A stretch of DNA of 64,000 bases, taken from Arthrobacter gallicola. GTDB lineage: Bacteria; Actinomycetota; Actinomycetes; Actinomycetales; Micrococcaceae. Shown in pieces: positions 1-8,800 of this stretch (the stretch's first letter is position 1; every line of letters begins with the position of its first letter). The position numbers and the translations under genes were made by a program. The notes below the pieces were generated by a model. It saw nothing but the letters and a program-made list of their open reading frames with translations, was not told the origin of the DNA and made no database searches. Location of the stretch: contig NZ_JACSQD010000001.1 of NCBI RefSeq assembly GCF_014836775.1, positions 1 through 64,000 of the forward strand, given 5' to 3'.

Positions 1-37
1 TGAAGCTGACCGGTACTAATAGGCCGATAACTTACAC
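1..37 (+). rRNA. rrl: 23S rRNA, 3' end only
   Basis: The first bases carry the highly conserved 3'-terminal segment of bacterial 23S rRNA (GACCGGTACTAATAGGCCG at 8-26), just before the closing strand of the terminal helix. Only the last few dozen bases lie in the window. The exact 3' end is set by processing, so the boundary near 37 is approximate. A 5S gene follows on the same strand, so this is the distal end of an rRNA operon. Confidence 0.93.
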
Positions 38-263
38 CACAACACACTCTGGCGGAACACGACTTCAAACGGTTCCGTTATGTAGAGGGGTGTGATGATC
101 ATGCTGCTTGCGTCCACTATGTGGTTCCCGGACAACAACCCGTGAGGGTTGTTTATCCTGGAACGAATAATTGAATACACGGTATCCGTGTAATCCACTA
201 AGTTTACCCACCCCCATGCACCGGTCCCTGGACCGGGAACACGAGGGGGTCCGGGTTGGTAGG
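38..263 (+). other. 23S-5S rRNA spacer
   Basis: This is transcribed spacer between 23S and 5S. It contains a hairpin at 134-153 (arms AACAACCC and GGGTTGTT, loop GTGA) and a second inverted repeat around 177-194 (ACACGG/CCGTGT). These are probably involved in folding or RNase processing of the precursor. No tRNA gene or protein-coding signal is visible. Confidence 0.7.
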
Positions 264-382
264 GTTACGGCGGTCACAGCGCGGGGGAAACGCCCGGTCC
301 CATTCCGAACCCGGAAGCTAAGACCCGCAGCGCCGATGGTACTGCACCTGGGAGGGTGTGGGAGAGTAGGTCACCGCCGGAC
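264..382 (+). rRNA. rrf: 5S rRNA
   Basis: This is a 119-nt 5S rRNA, the structural RNA of the large subunit central protuberance. Its ends pair (GTTACGGCGGTCA at the start with TCACCGCCGGAC at the end). The internal CCCATTCCGAACCCGGAAG box and the GATGGTACTGC segment are characteristic of 5S rRNA. It lies 226 bases after 23S and is closed by a strong terminator. Confidence 0.95.
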
Positions 383-415
383 AATCATTAGAAGACCAGG
401 TTTCTTCCTGGCCCG

Positions 416-455
416 TTTCAGGCCCCGCACCTTTGGTGCGGGGCCTGAAGTGTTT
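416..455 (+). terminator. rRNA operon terminator
   Basis: A perfect 14-bp stem (417-430 with 436-449) closed by a 5-base loop sits 34 bases after 5S rRNA and is followed by TGTTT. Position and stability fit an intrinsic terminator of the rRNA operon. Confidence 0.85.
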
Positions 456-943
456 AACACCCGCAACGGTTTCGTGGGGCAGGGCCGGCGGGGCGGAGTC
501 TCGGAACTCCAAATCCCCGTAACACCCACTACCGCCTGCGGGGTAGGGGCGGCGTCTGGCGTCGCTGCCGGCATCATGTTCCGGGAGGTCACTTCGCCCG
601 TTCCTGGGGTTGGCCCGGGTGTGTGATGTTCCTCCCAATGCGACCCCTGCCGGGGAAGGGGTGCAAACCGTCACGGGAAGACGACACGCCTTCCCACTGT
701 TCGTGGCACTTGTTACCTCCTGTGGTCACACCAGTCTCAGTAGGTGACAAAGAGTGGGAACGAGTGCCGGAACCGGGCAGATCCAGGCGTGTTCCGTGCG
801 CTTCGTGCTGCTTGCCTGGGAGGTGGCGCCTACGATTCGCGCTGTGTATGGCGTGCTGCCTGTGACGCCCGCCCTTCGTGGTGCCTGGAGACGAAGCCGG
901 CGGTTGGCTCATGCTGCCGGGCCCGCACCCGGAACCAACCGTC

Positions 944-1137
944 GATGTGCAGATATGGTGGACTCCAGGCAATTTAGGTCGCCATATCTGCACGTCCAGC
1001 GAGGGCGGGAGCGGCTGAAGCCGCCATATCTGCACGTCCAGCAAGGACGAGAGCGGTAGAAGTCGCCTCATCTGCACGTCCAACGTTGAGCCAGCCAGCC
1101 GAAGTCGCCATACCTGCGCACCGACGCACAGCTCCAC
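944..1137. repeat. 42-bp tandem repeat element, copy 1
   Basis: The core GTCGCCATATCTGCACGTCC recurs in direct orientation at 978, 1020, 1062 and (degenerate) 1104, each exactly 42 bases after the last. The remaining 22 bases of each unit are less conserved. The first unit is preceded by an inverted copy of the core (944-963). Inverted and direct cores can therefore form a hairpin of about 19 bp around a 14-base AT-richer loop (964-977). A second element of the same design lies 482 bases downstream. Confidence 0.85.
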
Positions 1138-1425
1138 TGCGGGGGAGCCGGTATCCGAGCCCAACACCCTCCGGAATCTCACCCGCGACATACGCCTGGC
1201 TCGGGGCTGCTTCGTGGGCCGTGACACCCCGCCCGTGAGTGTGACCGGTGAGCCGCATGGGACCCCAGGGACCCCTGAGGCCCCACGGTGCACACTCGGT
1301 GCGAAGCAGGTCAGCCGGGCACACGCCGTGAGGCCTGGCCGGCACCCGAGGCCGGCCCCGCCGCCCCGCCCCGGCTCCGGCCCGCTACGCCGTTGATTGA
1401 CTCCGCCCGGCCCCGGCCGACCGTC

Positions 1426-1562
1426 GATGTGCAGATATGGCGACCTCCAGGCAATTTTGGTCGCCATATCTGCACGTCCAGCGAGGACGAGTGGGGCGGA
1501 AGTCGCCTTATCTGCACGTCCAGCGACGGCTGGGTCAGCCTAAGTCGCCAGAAGTGCTCCCG
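1426..1562. repeat. 42-bp tandem repeat element, copy 2
   Basis: This has the same architecture as the element at 944. An inverted core (1426-1444) and a 15-base loop that nearly matches copy 1 are followed by direct cores at 1460, 1502 and (degenerate) 1544, again at an exact 42-base period. The hairpin arms here match perfectly over 19 bp. The shared loop, lead copy and period show that both elements are copies of one repeat family rather than chance similarity. Confidence 0.85.
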
Positions 1563-1767
1563 TGGAAAAGTGGCGAGTTTCACGAGAGACACATGGCTGC
1601 GGGGAAGGCGGAGGACAGCGGTACCGCCGTACTGCCTTAGAATTGAAGATGACCCAAGGTGGTCCCCACGACTTTCGCAGGCAAGGTCCTGCACATTACC
1701 TACACATACATAGTGACGAGCGACTGCAGTAAATCCGTTGGTCGGCTCACGACGAGAGGAACTCAGC

Positions 1768-3924
1768 ATGTCCGAGCAGAACAACAGAGACGAACGAGAC
1801 AGCCAGGGGCGTCCCAAGGCGAACGACCGCAAGCCTCCGCAGCGCAAGTCTTACAACGACCGCCAGTCTTCGCCCAGCCGTCCGGCTCGCGACGGCGATC
1901 GGCGCTCCTTCTCTGGTGACCGCGATCGTAAGCCGTTCTCCGGTGGCGGTGACCGCGATTCCCGCAAGCCTTACGCTGGTGGCGCGGGGCGCGACGAGCG
2001 TAAGTCCTATGGTGATCGTCCCGCCCGTGATGGTGAGCGTAAGCCGTTCTCTAATGATCGCGATTCGCGTAAGCCGTTCAGCGGTAATCGTGATGAGCGT
2101 AAGTCCTATGGTGATCGTCCGGCGCGCGACGGCGAGCGTCGTTCGTTCGGCAGCGACCGTGACTCGCGCAAGCCGTTCGGCAGCGATCGTAGCGACCGTA
2201 AGCCCTATGCTGGCCGGGATGATCGAGAGCGTAAGCCCTTCGGTGATCGTCCGGCTCGTGACGGTCAGCGTAAGCCGTTCAGCAGTGACCGGGATTCCCG
2301 CAAGCCCTTCGCGGGTCGGGATGATCGTGGCGATCGTAAGCCTTACGCCGCTGGTGGCGGTCGTGATGAGCGTAAGCCCTTCGGTGATCGTCCGGCGCGC
2401 GACGGCGAGCGTCGTTCGTTCGGCAATGACCGTGACTCGCGTAAGCCGTTCAGCGGTAACCGCGACGATCGTAAGCCCTACGCCGGTGGCGCCGGCCGGG
2501 ATGATCGAGAGCGTAAGCCCTTCGGTGATCGTCCGGCTCGCGACGGTGAGCGTAAGCCGTTCAGCAATGATCGTGGCGATCGTAAGCCCTTCGCTGCCCG
2601 CGATGACCGTGGTCCTCGTAAGCCGTTCTCCGGTGGTGCTGGTCGGGATGAGCGTAAGCCCTTTGGTGATCGTCCCTCCCGTGATGGTGATCGTCGTTCC
2701 TTCTCAGGCGACCGGGATCGTAAGCCGTTCAGCGGTAACCGCGACGACCGCAAGCCGTTCTCCGGTGGCGCCGGCCGCGATGGTGAGCGTAAGCCGTTCC
2801 GCAAGGACTCGGATCGCCGTCCGTCCTCAGACCGTCCGTTCCGGAGCGACGATCGGCCCCGCAGCAGCGGCCCCCGGAACAATGACCGGCCCCGCAGCGC
2901 CGAGGAAACACCGGTTACAGAACGCAAGCACAACGCCCGTGACCTGCGCAGCGCCAACCGGGCTGACCGGGAACGGTCACCGGAAATCGATGACGACGTC
3001 ACAGGCCAGGAGCTGGACAAGGTCACCCGTGCCCAGCTGCGCAACCTCGAAGAGGTCAACGGTGAGTGGGTTTCCAAGCACCTGGTGATGGCCGGACGCC
3101 TGATCGATACCGACCCGGAGCTGGCCTTCCAGCACGCTCTGGCTGCCAGCCGCCGCGGCGGACGCATGGCAGCAGTCCGTGAGGCTGTGGCCCTGACGGC
3201 ATACGCCGCGGGGGAGTTCGGAGACGCGCTGCGCGAGTTCCGCACACACCGGCGGATCAGCGGTTCCAACGAGTACCTGGCCATGATGGCTGACTGCGAA
3301 CGCGGCCTGGGCCGTCCCGACCGTGCGCTGGACCTGGCACGCTCCGAAGACGTTTCCGACATGGATACCGCAGGCAAGGTGGACATGGCGATTGTGGCTT
3401 CGGGCGCCCGGATGGACATGGAACAGTTCGACGCCGCAGTCCACGCCCTGGAGATCCCGCAGCTGGACAAGAACCGGGCGTTCTCCTACAGCCCGCGCCT
3501 GTTCCGCGCCTACGCTGATGCCCTGGAGCTGGCCGGACGCGGCAACGAAGCGGAGCCCTGGCGGCGGCAGGCGCTGCTGGCCGAAAGCGTGCTGGGCCTG
3601 GGCGAGTTCGCTGAGCCCGAGATTATGGACCTGGGCGACGACGACGACGAGGCGCCCGCTAAGCCGCGCTTCCGCCGGGATAACGCCGAAACCGGTGCCG
3701 CCGCTGAGGAGTCCGCTGAGGACCGCTCCGGCAACTATGCACAGGTACCCGAGACGGCCGTTCCTGATTCCGAAGAGGATGAGTCCGACGACGCCCTGCC
3801 CGGCGACGCTCAGGAATCCCTCCTCGGAGTGGAAGAAGCCGAAGAATCGGATGAAGCCGAGGACGCAGAGGACGCGGACAGTGGCGAACAGGATCGGTTG
3901 GACACCGCGGGGCATCATGACTAA
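1768..3924 (+). CDS. low-complexity Arg/Lys-rich protein with conserved TPR-like domain
   Basis: This 718-residue protein of unknown function corresponds in position to Rv1691 of M. tuberculosis. Residues ~45-355 are a repeat built on units such as DRDSRKPF, RDERKPFGDRPARDGER and SFGNDR, basic and surely disordered. Residues ~405-620 are an alpha-helical, TPR-like conserved region, and the tail (~620-718) is strongly acidic. ATG 1768 has AGAGGA 8 bases upstream; an upstream TTG (1738) has no such site. The repeat uses CGT arginine codons more than its neighbours, as highly expressed genes or recent repeat expansion might. The stop overlaps the next start (ATGACTAA). RNA or ribosome binding is only an inference from composition. 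Confidence 0.88.
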   Translation: MSEQNNRDERDSQGRPKANDRKPPQRKSYNDRQSSPSRPARDGDRRSFSGDRDRKPFSGGGDRDSRKPYAGGAGRDERKSYGDRPARDGERKPFSNDRDSRKPFSGNRDERKSYGDRPARDGERRSFGSDRDSRKPFGSDRSDRKPYAGRDDRERKPFGDRPARDGQRKPFSSDRDSRKPFAGRDDRGDRKPYAAGGGRDERKPFGDRPARDGERRSFGNDRDSRKPFSGNRDDRKPYAGGAGRDDRERKPFGDRPARDGERKPFSNDRGDRKPFAARDDRGPRKPFSGGAGRDERKPFGDRPSRDGDRRSFSGDRDRKPFSGNRDDRKPFSGGAGRDGERKPFRKDSDRRPSSDRPFRSDDRPRSSGPRNNDRPRSAEETPVTERKHNARDLRSANRADRERSPEIDDDVTGQELDKVTRAQLRNLEEVNGEWVSKHLVMAGRLIDTDPELAFQHALAASRRGGRMAAVREAVALTAYAAGEFGDALREFRTHRRISGSNEYLAMMADCERGLGRPDRALDLARSEDVSDMDTAGKVDMAIVASGARMDMEQFDAAVHALEIPQLDKNRAFSYSPRLFRAYADALELAGRGNEAEPWRRQALLAESVLGLGEFAEPEIMDLGDDDDEAPAKPRFRRDNAETGAAAEESAEDRSGNYAQVPETAVPDSEEDESDDALPGDAQESLLGVEEAEESDEAEDAEDADSGEQDRLDTAGHHD

Positions 3925-4912
3925 GGCCCTGATAGAGGACTTCGACGCGGTCTTCGCGGACCTCGACGGCGTTGTGTACGCCGGTCCGCACGCCATCCCG
4001 GGCGCACCGGAGGCGCTGCAGGGGCTCGAATCAGCCGGCATCAAGCTGGCCTACGTGACGAACAATGCTTCCCGCTCCTCGGAAACGGTTGCGGAGCATC
4101 TACGTGAGCTGGGAGCGCCGGCGACAGCGGAGACCGTGTTCGGCTCCGCGCAGGCCGGGGCCGAGCTGCTTGCCGGGCTGGTTCCCGCCCGCAGCCGCGT
4201 CCTGGTGACCGGCAGCGTCACGCTGGCAGACCAGGTCCGGGCCCAGGACCTGGAACCGGTGAGTTCGGCGGACGATCAGCCGGTGGCCGTGATCCAGGGC
4301 TTCGACCCGGGACTGGGCTGGAAAGACCTGGCCGAAACGGCCTTCGCTGTCGCCTCCGGCGCCGTCTGGGTCGCCACCAATACGGACCTCTCGATCCCGC
4401 AGGCCCGAGGTATCGCCCCGGGCAACGGCACACTGGTGGCGGCGGTGGCGGCCGCCACCGGCAGGAAACCGCTGGTCGCCGGGAAGCCTGAGGCACCCCT
4501 GTTTACGACGGCGGCCAGGCACCTCGGTGTCTCGCGGCCGCTTGTTGTGGGCGACCGGCTGGATACTGACATCCTTGGCGGCAACACTGCCGGCTACACG
4601 ACGGCGCTGGTTCTTACCGGTGTGGATAGCCCGGCCACGGCGCTGGCAGCCCGCAGCGCGGAGCGGCCGGTCCACCTGATTCCGAATCTGGCTGCACTCT
4701 ATGAGCCTTATCCGGATGTGGTCCGCACCGGGGAAGCATTCCGGTGCGGGGAGGCCCTTGCCCGGGTGGTGGGCGGAGCGGTGGAGATTACGGCGCCCGA
4801 AGAAAACCTCGACGGATGGCGGGCAGCGTGCGCCGCGTGGTGGGAGGCCCACCCCGACGCTCCGGCTGCGACCACACCGGAAGTCCGTTGGACTGTCGGT
4901 AGCGGCAGTTAG
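3917..4912 (+). CDS. HAD-superfamily phosphatase (NagD/Rv1692 type)
   Basis: This 331-residue haloacid dehalogenase-type phosphatase has the nucleophile motif VFADLDGVVYAG near residues 12-23. The next signatures are TNNASRS around 50 and GDRLDTDILGGNTAG near 211, which supplies the metal-binding acidic residues. A C-terminal extension of ~65 residues after the HAD core matches the design of Rv1692, reported to be a glycerol-3-phosphate phosphatase in glycerolipid recycling. That activity is inferred from family and position. The start overlaps the preceding gene's stop by 8 bases, which indicates translational coupling. Confidence 0.9.
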   Translation: MTKALIEDFDAVFADLDGVVYAGPHAIPGAPEALQGLESAGIKLAYVTNNASRSSETVAEHLRELGAPATAETVFGSAQAGAELLAGLVPARSRVLVTGSVTLADQVRAQDLEPVSSADDQPVAVIQGFDPGLGWKDLAETAFAVASGAVWVATNTDLSIPQARGIAPGNGTLVAAVAAATGRKPLVAGKPEAPLFTTAARHLGVSRPLVVGDRLDTDILGGNTAGYTTALVLTGVDSPATALAARSAERPVHLIPNLAALYEPYPDVVRTGEAFRCGEALARVVGGAVEITAPEENLDGWRAACAAWWEAHPDAPAATTPEVRWTVGSGS

Positions 4913-4921
4913 GCTTTGTCC

Positions 4922-5200
4922 GTGGACAAAAACGCAGAGAAAACGGACGCAGGCTCGGGCATTCCAAGCGCGCCAAGCGCGCCCAGCACCCCGGAGACGA
5001 CCGGTGACCCGCGGGTTGACGCCGTCCTGGCGGGTCTGGACCGGGTGTCTGAGCGTCCGGTGGCCGAACATGGCGCTCTCTACGCTGAACTCCACGACGG
5101 GCTCCTCGCAGCCCTGAATGAGGAGCTGTCCGGAGAGCGGCCGCCGGGCAGCAACCCGGCCGTCCCCGGACCGGGAGCGGGTCACCGTGGCCAGGCTTGA
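4922..5200 (+). CDS. small hypothetical protein between HAD phosphatase and tlyA
   Basis: This 92-residue protein starts at GTG 4922 (a TTG at 4916 is the alternative). The first ~30 residues are Ser/Pro/Ala-rich and probably disordered. A short conserved-looking helix pair follows (DPRVDAVLAGLDRVSERPV, HGALYAELHDGLLAALN). The position equals Rv1693, a small protein of unknown role in the same gene order. It overlaps the tlyA start by 14 bases, so the two are probably translationally coupled. Confidence 0.7.
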   Translation: MDKNAEKTDAGSGIPSAPSAPSTPETTGDPRVDAVLAGLDRVSERPVAEHGALYAELHDGLLAALNEELSGERPPGSNPAVPGPGAGHRGQA

Positions 5201-6038
5201 CCAGGAACTCGTCAGCCGCGGCCTCGCGCGCTCCCGCACCCATGCCGCGAAGCTCATTGCTGCAGGCCGTGTCGCCCGCGGCGGCACCGTCCTGACTAAG
5301 TCCTCTGCGCCCATCCAGCCGGAGGACCCCCTGAGCGTCGCGGACGACGGCGGCCCGGATTACGTCAGCCGGGCAGGGCATAAGCTCGCCGGCGCGCTGG
5401 CGGCCTTTCCCGGGGTATCACCTGCCGGGCTTCGGTGCCTCGACGCCGGTGCTTCCACCGGCGGGTTCACCGATGTGCTGCTGCGTGCCGGGGCACGGGA
5501 GGTCGCAGCGGTGGACGTCGGCCACGGCCAGCTGGTGGACTCCCTTCGTGCTGACCCCCGGGTGCGCGTTTTCGAAGGGATGAACGTCCGGTACTTCACT
5601 CCGGACCAGATCGGCGGCACCGTGGAGCTCACAGTCGCGGACCTGAGCTTCATCTCACTGACCATGGTCGTCGGGCCGCTGGCTGCAGCCACGGCCCCGG
5701 GCGGCAGCCTGCTGCTGATGGTCAAGCCGCAGTTCGAGGTGGGACGCGAACTGCTGAACCGCACCGGCGTCGTCACCGACCCGGCCCGGCACCGCCTGGC
5801 AGTGGAGCGGGTGGCGCAGGCCGCCGTCGGCGCCGGCCTGGAAATTGCCGGAATCGCCCGCAGCCCATTGCCCGGCCAGAACGGGAATGTGGAATTCTTT
5901 ATGTGGATGCGCGTTCCAGAGGACTCCGTCCGGGCGGCAGCCGACCGTTCAGCAGCAGCAACCGCGCTGGTCAATGAGGTATTCGCACCCAGGGAGGAGC
6001 CGGCGTTTGCGGAGGTGCCGGAAGGCATAGAAGACTGA
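5187..6038 (+). CDS. tlyA: TlyA-family rRNA (cytidine-2'-O)-methyltransferase
   Basis: This is a 283-residue protein with an N-terminal S4 RNA-binding domain (VARLDQELVSRGLARSRTHA, residues 1-60) and an FtsJ-like methyltransferase domain. The SAM-binding loop DAGASTGGFTDVLL lies near residue 85 and the catalytic-core MVKPQFEVG near 180. TlyA methylates cytidines of 16S and 23S rRNA and is required for capreomycin sensitivity in mycobacteria. GTG 5187 gives the normal family length; starts further upstream would add an unrelated extension. It lies in the conserved tlyA-nadK-recN row. Confidence 0.92.
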   Translation: MARLDQELVSRGLARSRTHAAKLIAAGRVARGGTVLTKSSAPIQPEDPLSVADDGGPDYVSRAGHKLAGALAAFPGVSPAGLRCLDAGASTGGFTDVLLRAGAREVAAVDVGHGQLVDSLRADPRVRVFEGMNVRYFTPDQIGGTVELTVADLSFISLTMVVGPLAAATAPGGSLLLMVKPQFEVGRELLNRTGVVTDPARHRLAVERVAQAAVGAGLEIAGIARSPLPGQNGNVEFFMWMRVPEDSVRAAADRSAAATALVNEVFAPREEPAFAEVPEGIED

Positions 6039-6090
6039 CCGGACGGCAACACACTTGCTCCTTCGCGGGGCAGAACAGGACTGGAAAGAT

Positions 6091-7041
6091 ATGAGCAGAC
6101 GAATACTGGTGCTCGCGCACACCGGCCGGAAGGCCGCCATGGCTGCGGCCCAGGAAGTCTGCACCCAGCTGCATGCCGCCGGGCTGATCCCGGTGATGCG
6201 TGCCCAGGATCTGGAGGACATCCAGGCCGAATACGGTCAGCTCACGGCTCCAACCGAAATCCTGCACAATGACGTCCCGCTCGCCGGGGTCGACCTGGGC
6301 ATGGTGCTCGGCGGGGACGGCACCATCCTCCGCGCCGCCGAACTGGTGCGGGGCACCGAGGTTCCCCTGCTCGGCGTGAACCTGGGGCACGTGGGATTCC
6401 TGGCCGAAAGCGAACGCGAAGACCTGGAAAAGACGGTGGGCTGGGTCGTGGACCGGTCCTACACCGTGGAAGAACGTATGACCATCGACGTCAAGGTCTG
6501 GCTGGACAGCACACTGCTGGCCCACACCTGGGCCCTGAATGAAGCCGCGGTGGAGAAAGCCGACCGCCAGCGGATGCTCGAAATCGTGATGGAGGTGGAC
6601 GCGCGTCCCATTTCCTCCTTCGGCTGCGACGGAGTGGTTATGGCCACCCCCACGGGGTCCACCGCCTACGCCTTCTCGGCCGGCGGTCCGGTGGTCTGGC
6701 CGGAAGTGGAAGCCCTGCTCATCACTCCGATCAGCGCCCACGCCGTGTTCTCCCGGCCCCTGGTGGTGGCTCCGGAATCGATTCTTGCGGTGGAGATCCT
6801 TGCCCGGAACGCAGCTAACGGTGTGCTTTGGTGCGACGGACGGCGCAGTTATGATCTTCCGCCCGGAGCCCGCGTAGAAGTCACCCGGTCAGCAGTGCCG
6901 GTGCGCCTGGCACGAACGCATGAAACTCCGTTCTCGGAACGGCTGGTCCGCAAGTTCCAGCTGCCAACGCAGGGCTGGCGCGGACCCGTAAACCATCCAG
7001 CAGACGCAGATACAGGTGTTGGCGAAGGAGCGATTCCGTGA
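6091..7041 (+). CDS. nadK: NAD kinase
   Basis: This 316-residue kinase phosphorylates NAD to NADP. The diagnostic GGDGTILRAAEL lies at residues ~73-84, followed by GVNLGHVGFLAE and the C-terminal-domain motif GDGVVMATPTGSTAYAFSAGG near 180-200. ATG 6091 is preceded by GGAAAG. The stop overlaps the recN GTG start. The gene order tlyA-nadK-recN is conserved in actinobacteria (Rv1694-Rv1696). Confidence 0.95.
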   Translation: MSRRILVLAHTGRKAAMAAAQEVCTQLHAAGLIPVMRAQDLEDIQAEYGQLTAPTEILHNDVPLAGVDLGMVLGGDGTILRAAELVRGTEVPLLGVNLGHVGFLAESEREDLEKTVGWVVDRSYTVEERMTIDVKVWLDSTLLAHTWALNEAAVEKADRQRMLEIVMEVDARPISSFGCDGVVMATPTGSTAYAFSAGGPVVWPEVEALLITPISAHAVFSRPLVVAPESILAVEILARNAANGVLWCDGRRSYDLPPGARVEVTRSAVPVRLARTHETPFSERLVRKFQLPTQGWRGPVNHPADADTGVGEGAIP

Positions 7042-8786
7042 TTGAGGAAATACGGATCCGGGATCTCGGTGTCATCACCGATGCGACGCTGACGCTGGGG
7101 ACCGGTTTTACGGTTGTCACCGGTGAGACCGGCGCCGGTAAAACCATGGTGATCACCGCTCTGGGACTGCTGCTCGGCGCCAGGTCGGATGCCGGGGCTG
7201 TGCGCACCGGCGCCAAATCAGCGCTGGCTGAAGCCGTGGTCCGGCTGCCGGAGACCAGCCCTGCCGTGCTGCGCTCCGTGGAAGCCGGAGCAGAGGTTGA
7301 AACGTACGACGGCGGCGTCGAACTTCTCGTCGCCCGCACCGTCAACGCGGACGGCCGCAGCCGCGCCCACCTGGGCGGCCGTGCCGCCCCCGTCGGAGTC
7401 CTGGGGGAAGTGGGCAGCCACCTCGTCGCGGTGCACGGACAGACCGACCAGCTGCGGCTGAAGAGTGCCACGGCCCAGCGCGAGGCCCTGGACAAGTACG
7501 CGGGGGAGTCCCTGCGCACGGCACTGGAGGAATACCGCACCGGATACGCCCGCTGGCGGGCTGCCGCTGCCGAGCTGTCCGAACTGCGGGAGACCGCGCG
7601 GGAACGGGTTCGCGAAGCCGAATTTCTGGCGGCGTCGCTGGAAGAGATCGACGCCGTGGCACCCGAGCCGGCGGAAGACGAAACGCTGAAGACCGAGGCC
7701 ATGCGCCTGGGCAACATCGAAGAGCTGCGGACCGCTTCCGTCAAGGCGCACGAGGCCCTGGTGGCCGGAGACTTCGCCGACGGTTCCGACGCGACGTCCC
7801 TGGTGGACGCCGCCAAGCGCCAGCTTGAGCAGGCCGGGGAACATGACCCGGCCCTGGCACAGGCAGGCCAGCGGCTGGCCGAAGTTGGCTACATCCTGAC
7901 CGACATTGCCGCGGAGCTCTCCAGCTACAGTGCCTCGCTCGACGGCGAAGGGCCGGGCCGCCTGGCCGAGGTTGAGTCCCGGCGGGCTGAGCTGGCCACG
8001 CTGGTCCGCAAGTATGCCCCGTCCATCGACGAGGTCCTGGAATGGGCCGAAACCAGCCGGACACGCCTGGCGGACCTGGGCGATGACGGAAACCGCATCG
8101 AAGCACTCGAAGCCGAGCTGACCGAGCTCGAAGCCCGGCTCCGCGACGAGGCTGCGGCGCTGACGAAGCTGCGCACCGAGGCCGCCGCGGAACTTTCCAA
8201 CCGGGTCAGCGCCGAGCTCGCCGCCCTGGCCATGCCGGATGCCCGCCTGGCCATCAACGTGGAAAACACCGGCGAGATGGGGCCGCACGGCGCGGACACC
8301 ATCGAATTCCTCCTGGCCCCGCATCCCGGAGCGCCCCCGCGCCCGCTGGGCAAGGGAGCATCCGGCGGTGAACTCTCCCGCGTGATGCTGGCCATCGAAG
8401 TGGTGCTGGCCGAGGTTGACCCGGTGCCAACGTTTGTCTTCGACGAGGTCGACGCCGGTGTCGGCGGCAAGGCCGCCATCGAAATCGGCCGGCGGCTGGC
8501 CATGCTGGCCCGGCACGTGCAGGTCATCGTGGTCACACACCTCCCGCAGGTGGCAGCCTTCGCCGGCCACCACATCCGCGTGATTAAAACCTCTTCCCCG
8601 GCAGGCGACGGCTCCGGCGTAACCGCCAGCGACGTCGTCGTGCTGGACCGTGAGGCCCGGATCAGGGAACTGGCCCGGATGCTCGCAGGTCATGAGGACT
8701 CGGAGTCGGCCCGCGCCCACGCCGAGGAACTGCTGGCGACGGCTGCCGTCCCCGGTGAAGCAACTACCCAGATCAACAAAAGGTGA
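7038..8786 (+). CDS. recN: DNA repair protein RecN
   Basis: This 582-residue SMC-like ATPase acts in double-strand-break repair. The Walker A motif GETGAGKTM is at residues ~29-37, a long coiled-coil middle runs from ~150 to 400, the ABC signature [14 protein letters not shown] is near 440, and the Walker B motif [12 protein letters not shown] is near 466. GTG 7038 overlaps the nadK stop by four bases and has GAAGGAG 7 bases upstream. In M. tuberculosis two genes (Rv1697, Rv1698) separate recN and pyrG; here pyrG follows directly. Confidence 0.95.
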   Translation: MIEEIRIRDLGVITDATLTLGTGFTVVTGETGAGKTMVITALGLLLGARSDAGAVRTGAKSALAEAVVRLPETSPAVLRSVEAGAEVETYDGGVELLVARTVNADGRSRAHLGGRAAPVGVLGEVGSHLVAVHGQTDQLRLKSATAQREALDKYAGESLRTALEEYRTGYARWRAAAAELSELRETARERVREAEFLAASLEEIDAVAPEPAEDETLKTEAMRLGNIEELRTASVKAHEALVAGDFADGSDATSLVDAAKRQLEQAGEHDPALAQAGQRLAEVGYILTDIAAELSSYSASLDGEGPGRLAEVESRRAELATLVRKYAPSIDEVLEWAETSRTRLADLGDDGNRIEALEAELTELEARLRDEAAALTKLRTEAAAELSNRVSAELAALAMPDARLAINVENTGEMGPHGADTIEFLLAPHPGAPPRPLGKGASGGELSRVMLAIEVVLAEVDPVPTFVFDEVDAGVGGKAAIEIGRRLAMLARHVQVIVVTHLPQVAAFAGHHIRVIKTSSPAGDGSGVTASDVVVLDREARIRELARMLAGHEDSESARAHAEELLATAAVPGEATTQINKR

Positions 8787-8800
8787 TAGGCTCGAATTCC

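Larger units (their letters stand above)
456..1767. other. long non-coding stretch after the rRNA operon
   Basis: No convincing gene is present. Open frames in this stretch have no ribosome binding sites and arise from the GC-rich, stop-poor repeats. It holds an imperfect hairpin at 691-760 and two related repeat elements at 944-1137 and 1426-1562, listed separately. The last ~200 bases must contain the promoter for the gene at 1768, but no consensus -35/-10 pair is obvious. Confidence 0.6.

Noticed and set aside
940..1550. Protein-coding gene reading PYLHVQ repeats
   Set aside because: The 42-base period is divisible by three and stop-poor, so several frames on both strands stay open. None has a ribosome binding site, and the pattern is explained by the DNA repeat itself.
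944..1562. CRISPR array (20-base repeats with 22-base spacers at 42-base period)
   Set aside because: The 22-base parts between cores resemble one another instead of being unique, the first copy is inverted, only three to four units exist per cluster, and no cas gene is in the window.
3323..3916. Long N-terminal extension of the HAD phosphatase
   Set aside because: The frame is open upstream only as a GC-rich shadow of the preceding gene; the conserved HAD start and ATGACTAA overlap place the start at 3917.
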